Below are positions 58,788 through 64,000 of a stretch of 64,000 bases of DNA, piece after piece. The DNA comes from Georgenia sp. M64. GTDB lineage: Bacteria; Actinomycetota; Actinomycetes; Actinomycetales; Actinomycetaceae. A program made the translations under genes and the position numbers. The stretch covers positions 186,001 through 250,000 of the forward strand of contig NZ_CP145809.1 in NCBI RefSeq assembly GCF_038049925.1, in the 5' to 3' direction. A model generated the notes under the pieces. It was not told the origin of the DNA and did not search any database. It was given only the letters and a program-made list of their open reading frames with translations. Numbering within the stretch: position 1 is the stretch's first letter; every line of letters starts with the position of its first letter.

Positions 58788-59907
58788 CGAAGATCTCGTT
58801 CCAGCGGTTCTGCCAGTCCGTGAGGTTCGGCGTGAGCGTGGCGTAGTCGACGAACACGTAGCTGTCGAAGGTCTCCAGGTCCGCGCTCACCGCACCCTCG
58901 AACGCCTCCGGGAACTCGGTCGTGACGTTCGACGTCGGGTACCACATCGCCTCGGCGAACTCGGCCTGTGCCCCCGGGTCGAGGAGGCTGTCGAGGAAGG
59001 CGTAGCTGGCGTCCTTGTCCGGGGCGTTGGCCGGGACGTAGAAGGTGGTCACGGCCGCGGTCGCGCCGGACTCGGGGTAGGCGAACGCGATGTTCGGGTC
59101 CTCCTGGGCGAGCGCCGCGGCGCGCCCGTCCCACCAGGGGGCGAGCCAGGCGGACCCCTGCTGCAGCGCCGTCTGGACCCCGACCGCGTTGTTGGGGGTC
59201 ACCGAGACGGCCGGGGCAAGCTCCTCCAGGCGGCCGAACGCGGCGTCCACGGCCGCCGGGTCGTCCAGCGTGCCGCCCTCCTCGTGCACCAGGCCCGCGA
59301 ACCACTGGGCGCCGGCCTGGAAGGTCAGCGGGAGGGCCGCGACGTGGCCGGCGTACTCCGGGTCCCACATGTCCGACCAGGCGGTGGGCGGGGTCTCGAC
59401 GAGGTCCTTGCGGTAGGCGATCCCCAGCCCACCCGCCGAGAACGGCACGCCGTACTGCTCGCCGTCCTGCTCGAACGCCTCGGCGAGGGAGGGTGCGACG
59501 TCGTCCCAGTTGCTCAGGCGCGAGGTGTCGATCGGCTCCACGAGCCCCTCCTCGACCGCCTGGATCTGCTGCTCGGGCAGCAGGATCATGACGTCGAAGG
59601 GTGCGTCCCCGCCCTGAGAGGCACGGAGCTGGGCGAACCACGTCGCGTTGTCGCCGAGCGCGACCTCGACCTCCCCGCCCGTCTCCTCCTCGAACGCGGC
59701 GACCGCGCCGGCCTGGACCGCGGCCGCCCACGGGTCGCCGTACAGGGTGACCGTGACGTCGCCGCCCGCCTGCGGCGCGTCGCCCGTGGTCGTCTCGGCC
59801 GGCTCGGACCCGCCGTCGGCGTCCCCGTCCGTGGTGGGTGCCGCGCAGCCGGCCAGGGCGAGGGCGAGCGCCGTTCCGGCCAGAGCGAGGGTGCGCACGT
59901 GCTTCAT
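58780..59907 (-). CDS. Extracellular solute-binding lipoprotein
   Basis: A 375-residue binding protein of the PotD/polyamine-opine type. A signal peptide (MKHVRTLALAGTALALALAGC) ends with a lipobox, the lipidated Cys at 21, then a Gly/Asp/Thr-rich linker. VTVTLYGDPWAAAVQAGAVAAFEEETGG and WYPTSNVTTEFPEAFEG are recognisable. AAGGAG lies ahead of the ATG. It is the first gene of the operon, with a divergent hyuA on the other side, so it may bring in the hydantoin- or oxoproline-like substrate of those enzymes. Confidence 0.9.
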   Translation of the reverse strand: MKHVRTLALAGTALALALAGCAAPTTDGDADGGSEPAETTTGDAPQAGGDVTVTLYGDPWAAAVQAGAVAAFEEETGGEVEVALGDNATWFAQLRASQGGDAPFDVMILLPEQQIQAVEEGLVEPIDTSRLSNWDDVAPSLAEAFEQDGEQYGVPFSAGGLGIAYRKDLVETPPTAWSDMWDPEYAGHVAALPLTFQAGAQWFAGLVHEEGGTLDDPAAVDAAFGRLEELAPAVSVTPNNAVGVQTALQQGSAWLAPWWDGRAAALAQEDPNIAFAYPESGATAAVTTFYVPANAPDKDASYAFLDSLLDPGAQAEFAEAMWYPTSNVTTEFPEAFEGAVSADLETFDSYVFVDYATLTPNLTDWQNRWNEIFGG

Positions 59908-60095
59908 GGGGGGCTCCTTGCGGATGGCGGAGACGAGGCTCCGGTCGGGGTACGTCGACCCATCCCACCCCGACGGCCCGATCCCGCGCCACCGCGACGG
60001 GGGTCGTTCCCGGATCGCGAGACGGCATCTCGACCGGCAGGCGGCCCGCCACGGGGGCGCGGGTAGGGTGACCCGGCGGCGAAGGGGGAGTGCTG

Positions 60096-62198
60096 GTGCG
60101 AGACATCCGGATCGGGATCGACGTCGGTGGCACGTTCACCGACTTCGCGGTCGTGGGCCACCGCGCCGACGGCACGACGGGCGTGCTCGAGCACAAGACC
60201 CCCAGCACGCCCGACGAGCCCGCGCGTGCGGTGGTCACCGGGCTGGAGGAGCTGGTCGCGCAGGGCATCGACCTCGCGCAGGTCCGGGCGGTCGCCCACG
60301 GGACGACCATCGGCCTGAACGCGATCATCCAGCGCTCGGGTGCCCGCGTGACGCTCGTGGTGTCCGCAGGGCACCGCGACCTGCTCGAGATCGGTCGGGC
60401 GCGGATGCCGCGCTCCTTCGACCTGCACGCGACGCCGGAGGTCTCGCCCGTCCCCCGCGACCGGGTGGTCGAGATCGCCGCCCGCCTGGGGTTCGACGGT
60501 GTACCGGTGGCGGCACCGGACGACGACGAGCTCGACCGGGTGGCCCGGGACGTACGCGCCACCGAGCCGGACGTCGTCGCCCTCGTCCTGGTCGGCGGCT
60601 TCGTCGACCCGGCGTTCGAGCGCGAGGTGGCCCGGGGGCTCCGAGCCCGGCTGGACGGCCTGGAGGTCGTGGCGGCCGCGGCCACCTGGCCCGAGATCCG
60701 GGAGTACGAGCGCGGTCTGGTGGCCGTTCTCGAGGCCTACATCCACCCGCTCATGACCCGGTACCTCACCGACCTCCAGGAGCGGCTGTCGCGCCTCGGG
60801 CTGACCGCCCCCCTGTACATCACCGGCTCGAACGGCGGCACGCTCTCGGTGGCGGCCGCGCTGAGACGGCCCCTGGAGACCGTGCTGTCCGGCCCGGCCT
60901 CCGGCGTCACCGCCGCCGCCCGGACGCTCGGGGCCGGCGGCCGGGCGGTCACCTTCGACATGGGCGGCACGAGCAGCGACATCGCCGTCGTCCTCCAGGG
61001 CCGCGGTGCGCTGACGACGGGGTCCCACGTCGGTGGTCTCCCGCTGATCCTGCCCGTCGTCGACGTCAACGCCATCGGCGCCGGCGGCGGCTCCATCGCC
61101 TGGATCGACACCGCCGGGGGGTCGGCCGCGCTGCGGGTGGGCCCCCGCAGCGCCGGCGCCGTCCCCGGGCCGGCGTGCTACGGGCTCGGCGGTGTCGACG
61201 CCACGATCACCGACGCGTATCTCGTCTCGGGGTTCATCGCCCCGGAGCACTTCCTCCACGGCGAGGTCCCGCTCTTCCGGCACCGGGCGGTCGAGGCGCT
61301 CGCCGGCGTCGCCGACGACCTGCGTCTGCCGGGCCGCGCCGACGAGGACGAGCGGGCGGTGGCGGCCGCCGACGCCGTGCTGCGCGTCGCGACGGCGCAG
61401 ATGGCCACCGAGCTGCGCAAGCGCCTGGCCGAACGCGGTCACGAGGCGGCTGACCTCACCCTCGTGCCCTTCGGTGGAGCCGGTCCTACGCACGCCGCGC
61501 TCCTGGCGGAGGAGGTCGGGGTCACCGAGATCCTCGTCCCGGGTGCGGCGGCGACGTACTGCGCGCTCGGCGCCGCCGTGGCGCCGCTGCGCAGCGACTT
61601 CGCGCGAAGCCTGCGGCGGCCGCTGACGGAGGCCACGTTCCGCGACGTCCGTCAGGTCCTGGACGACCTGCTCGCGCGGGCCCGTGCGTGGATCGTGGAC
61701 AACGGGGCACCCGTCGAGGCGTCCGTCGCCAGAGTCACGGCCGACATGCGGTACCTCGGGCAGGCCTACGAGATCACCGTCCCGCTGGCGGAGGGCCCGC
61801 TCGAGGATGCGGTCGAGCTGACGACGGCGCAGGTCGTCGCAGCGTTCGGGGCCGAGCACGAGCGGCTCTACGACTTCTCCGACCCGGCGGCGACCATCGA
61901 GGTCGCCACCGTGCGGCTCGCCGTCGTCGGGCCGGAGCCGGTGCTCCCGGTCCACGAACGACGCCGGGGCGCGGCCGACGGCACCGGCGGTGCCGCCGCC
62001 GAGCGACGGCCCCTGAGGTGGCACGGACGCTGGCACGAGACCCCGGTGGTGGAGCGCTCCGCGATCGGGGTGGGCGGAGCGGCCGTCGCCGGCCCGGCGC
62101 TCGTCGAGCAGGGCGACACCACCGTCGTGGTCCCACCCGGGTGGGCCGCGGCAGCGGACGAGGCGGGAAACCTGCGCCTGCGGAAGGACACGCCATGA
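60096..62198 (+). CDS. hyuA: Hydantoinase/oxoprolinase subunit A
   Basis: A 700-residue HyuA-type protein that, with HyuB, hydrolyses hydantoins, 5-oxoproline or related cyclic amides with ATP. The N-terminal nucleotide-binding motif IRIGIDVGGTFTDFAVV and VAHGTTIGLNAIIQRSGARVTLVVSAGHRD are typical, as are VTFDMGGTSSDIAVV, NAIGAGGGSIAWID and PGPACYGLGG. GTG 60096 is preferred because AAGGGGGAG ends 5 bases upstream; GTG 60090 lies inside that ribosome-binding site. It overlaps hyuB by 4 bases (ATGA). Confidence 0.9.
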   Translation: MRDIRIGIDVGGTFTDFAVVGHRADGTTGVLEHKTPSTPDEPARAVVTGLEELVAQGIDLAQVRAVAHGTTIGLNAIIQRSGARVTLVVSAGHRDLLEIGRARMPRSFDLHATPEVSPVPRDRVVEIAARLGFDGVPVAAPDDDELDRVARDVRATEPDVVALVLVGGFVDPAFEREVARGLRARLDGLEVVAAAATWPEIREYERGLVAVLEAYIHPLMTRYLTDLQERLSRLGLTAPLYITGSNGGTLSVAAALRRPLETVLSGPASGVTAAARTLGAGGRAVTFDMGGTSSDIAVVLQGRGALTTGSHVGGLPLILPVVDVNAIGAGGGSIAWIDTAGGSAALRVGPRSAGAVPGPACYGLGGVDATITDAYLVSGFIAPEHFLHGEVPLFRHRAVEALAGVADDLRLPGRADEDERAVAAADAVLRVATAQMATELRKRLAERGHEAADLTLVPFGGAGPTHAALLAEEVGVTEILVPGAAATYCALGAAVAPLRSDFARSLRRPLTEATFRDVRQVLDDLLARARAWIVDNGAPVEASVARVTADMRYLGQAYEITVPLAEGPLEDAVELTTAQVVAAFGAEHERLYDFSDPAATIEVATVRLAVVGPEPVLPVHERRRGAADGTGGAAAERRPLRWHGRWHETPVVERSAIGVGGAAVAGPALVEQGDTTVVVPPGWAAAADEAGNLRLRKDTP

Positions 62199-64000
62199 CG
62201 CTCACGAACGTCGACCTCGGCATCGTCGCGGCCAAGCTCGCCGCCGTCTCGGAGGAGATGTGCCTGACGCTGCAGCGGACGAGCCGGTCCCTCTACGTCA
62301 AGGAGACGGCCGACTTCTGCTGCGCCATCGCCGGCCCGGACGGACGGTTCGTCGCCTACCCCAAGGCCATCGGCGTGTCCGGCTTCGTCGGGCTCGACGT
62401 CCTCGAGACCGTCCGGGCCGCCGAGGTGGCCGGACCGCTCGAACCGGGAGACGTCGTCGTCGCCAACGACCCGTACCGCACGGGCGGTCTCGCCACCCAC
62501 CTGCCGGACATCCAGATGGTCGCGCCCTACTTCCTCGACGGCGAGGTGGTCGCCTACGGGTGGGCGTTCATCCACTGCTCCGACATCGGCGGCCGCGTGC
62601 CGTCGTCGGTCTCTCCGTTCAACGACTCGATCTTCGCCGAGGGTCTGCGCATCCCGCCGGTTCGCCTGGTGCGCGGCGGGACGACGGTGCCGGACGTCGA
62701 GGCGCTCCTCCTCGCCAACACGCGTACGCCCGAGGCGAACCGCGGAGACCTCCAGGCCATGGTCAGCGCCCTGGCCACGGGGCGACGCCGGGTCGGCGAG
62801 GTCGCCGCACAGCACGGCCGCGCCGCCGTGCTGGAGGGCGGGGAGAGCGCCGTGGCGAGGACCCGCGAGCGCGCCCGCGAGGCGCTGCGGTCGCTGACCG
62901 ACGGCACCTACCGGTTCGTCGACCTCCTCGACAACGACGCCGTCTCACCGGTGCCGGTGCGGATCTCGGTGACGGTCACCGTGGACGACGGGCGCATCCA
63001 CATCGACTTCACCGGCACCGACCCGCAGGTGGCAGCGGCGTTCAACATCGCCTCCTTCGGCCGGCCGCACGCCTGGCTGACCACGCGCGTGCTCGCGCTC
63101 ATCGGCACCATCGACCCCGACCTCGCTCTCAACGGCGGGCTCATGGACCTCATCAGCATCACCGCGCCGCCCGGGAGCGTGGTCAACGCCGTCGAGCCGG
63201 CCGCCGTCGGGGTCCGGCACGCCACCGCCTCCCGGGTCAACGACGCCCTGTCCGGGGCGCTCATCCAGGCGGCTCCGCGCATCGTTCCGGCGGCCAGCAG
63301 CGGCGTCGTCATCCCGGTGGTCCTGGCCGAGGAGACGGGCACGGGGCAGAACGTCCAGGTGGTCGAGCCCATGGTCGGTGGCACCGGGGGACGCTACGGC
63401 GGCGACGGGGTCGACGGCCGCGACGCCGGGATCTCCAACCTCTCGAACAACCCCGTCGAGACTGTCGAGGCCGAGCTCGGCGCCCGGATCCTGCGGTACG
63501 GGCTACGGCCCGACTCCGGTGGCCCTGGCACCTGGCGCGGCGGCATGGGGCTCGAGCTCGTGTTCCGGGTGGACGGGACCAGCTCCCTCCTGGCCCGTGG
63601 CCTGGAGCGGCAGGTCTTCGCGCCCTGGGGGGCGATGGGCGGGTCCCCGGGGCTGACGGCGGAGATCGTCATCAACGAGGGGACCGACCGAGCCGTGCGG
63701 GTCCGCACGGTCGACGTGCTGCCGCTCGACCCCGGCGATGTCGTGACCATCCGGACCCCCGGTGGTGGCGGGTACGGCGATCCGTTCGAGCGTGACGTCG
63801 CCGCCGTGCTCGACGACGTCCGCCGGGGGCTCGTGACACGTGAGCGCGCGCGCGCGGACTACGGCGTCGCCGTGACCGATGGCCTCACTCTCGACGAGAC
63901 CGAGACCGCTCACCTTCGCGAGGAGCGCCCGAGCACCGGCTCGGGGCGTGGACTCGCGCGTGAGCGCTGGGACGCCGTCTTCACCGAGGATCTCCACGAC
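62195..64000 (+). CDS. hyuB: Hydantoinase B/oxoprolinase, cut by window end
   Basis: The first 602 codons of a HyuB-type protein, open to the window end. AAKLAAVSEEMCLTLQRTSRSLYVKETADFCCAI, GDVVVANDPYRTGGLATHLPDIQMVAPYF and GGTGGRYGGDGVDGRDAGISNLSNNPVE are typical of the family; the last segments, PGGGGYGDPFERDVAAVLDDVRRGLVT and ARADYGV, are the usual C-terminus, so the true stop is probably only a few codons beyond the window. It forms a complex with HyuA in the family. Confidence 0.88.
   Translation, partial: MTLTNVDLGIVAAKLAAVSEEMCLTLQRTSRSLYVKETADFCCAIAGPDGRFVAYPKAIGVSGFVGLDVLETVRAAEVAGPLEPGDVVVANDPYRTGGLATHLPDIQMVAPYFLDGEVVAYGWAFIHCSDIGGRVPSSVSPFNDSIFAEGLRIPPVRLVRGGTTVPDVEALLLANTRTPEANRGDLQAMVSALATGRRRVGEVAAQHGRAAVLEGGESAVARTRERAREALRSLTDGTYRFVDLLDNDAVSPVPVRISVTVTVDDGRIHIDFTGTDPQVAAAFNIASFGRPHAWLTTRVLALIGTIDPDLALNGGLMDLISITAPPGSVVNAVEPAAVGVRHATASRVNDALSGALIQAAPRIVPAASSGVVIPVVLAEETGTGQNVQVVEPMVGGTGGRYGGDGVDGRDAGISNLSNNPVETVEAELGARILRYGLRPDSGGPGTWRGGMGLELVFRVDGTSSLLARGLERQVFAPWGAMGGSPGLTAEIVINEGTDRAVRVRTVDVLPLDPGDVVTIRTPGGGGYGDPFERDVAAVLDDVRRGLVTRERARADYGVAVTDGLTLDETETAHLREERPSTGSGRGLARERWDAVFTEDLHD

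Noticed and set aside
60090-60095. GTG 60090 as the start of hyuA
   Set aside because: It falls inside the purine-rich ribosome-binding site; GTG 60096 has correct spacing.

Overview
The window is GC-rich throughout (third codon positions almost all G or C, GTG starts common, many ATGA/GTGA stop-start overlaps). The gene content (RecBCD, a PknB-like kinase, LuxR/TetR/GntR regulators, lipoproteins) fits a high-GC Actinomycetota chromosome, most likely a Micrococcales-type soil or facultative bacterium. The genus cannot be fixed from the sequence alone. No rRNA, tRNA or CRISPR array was seen.

Layout. 1-9.6 kb: the start of a divergent lipoprotein gene cut by the window edge, then a tightly coupled recC-recB-recD run ending in a small lipoprotein. 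9.6-13.9 kb: a TetR regulator divergent from an NTF2-like protein and an NmrA-type oxidoreductase, a NERD-domain helicase and an ASCH protein. 13.9-18.1 kb: an L-idonate/5-ketogluconate catabolic locus (GntR regulator, GntP permease, IdnO, IdnD) with a 33-bp dyad operator candidate and a strong hairpin at its end. 18.3-21.1 kb: a second zinc dehydrogenase, an aldo/keto reductase and endonuclease IV. 21.2-23.9 kb: an anaerobic (class III) ribonucleotide reductase nrdD-nrdG behind a pair of NrdR-box-like sites 31 bp apart. 24.0-30.6 kb: a Ser/Thr kinase, a FUSC-type membrane protein, a rhodopsin-transducer-like protein coupled to a sugar-lactone oxidase, a PAS-GAF-PP2C phosphatase, a small secreted protein and a LuxR-type regulator.

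30.6-37.3 kb is a carbohydrate-oxidation locus: a GPH-type transporter and a Gfo/Idh/MocA dehydrogenase on one strand, and two sugar isomerase/epimerases, an IolE-like TIM-barrel protein and a second Gfo/Idh/MocA dehydrogenase on the other. They diverge from an intergenic region with four TTGCCA-type half-sites, and a similar array lies in front of the idonate permease. 37.3-43.5 kb: a membrane protein, thymidine kinase, an SQR-like and an FMO-like flavoprotein, a SemiSWEET-like protein and a TPR-LuxR regulator.

43.6-49.1 kb is visibly lower in GC and codon bias and looks acquired: an HNH endonuclease, a DGQHR-motif (DndB-like) protein and a HelD/HelR-like ATPase. A band-7 protein follows, then a complete IS1380-type insertion with inverted repeats and a 5-bp target duplication. 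52.0-54.8 kb: a hemerythrin-like protein with a His-rich tail, and an NDH-2-like flavoprotein translationally coupled to a protein resembling cyanobacterial acyl-ACP reductase. 55.0-64.0 kb: a five-gene operon (UroD-like protein plus a polyamine/opine-type ABC importer) divergent from hyuA-hyuB hydantoinase/oxoprolinase genes, the last running off the window.

The most unusual items are the acyl-ACP-reductase-like/NDH-2-like pair, the low-GC HNH/DGQHR/HelD island, and the shared operator-like repeats linking two sugar loci.
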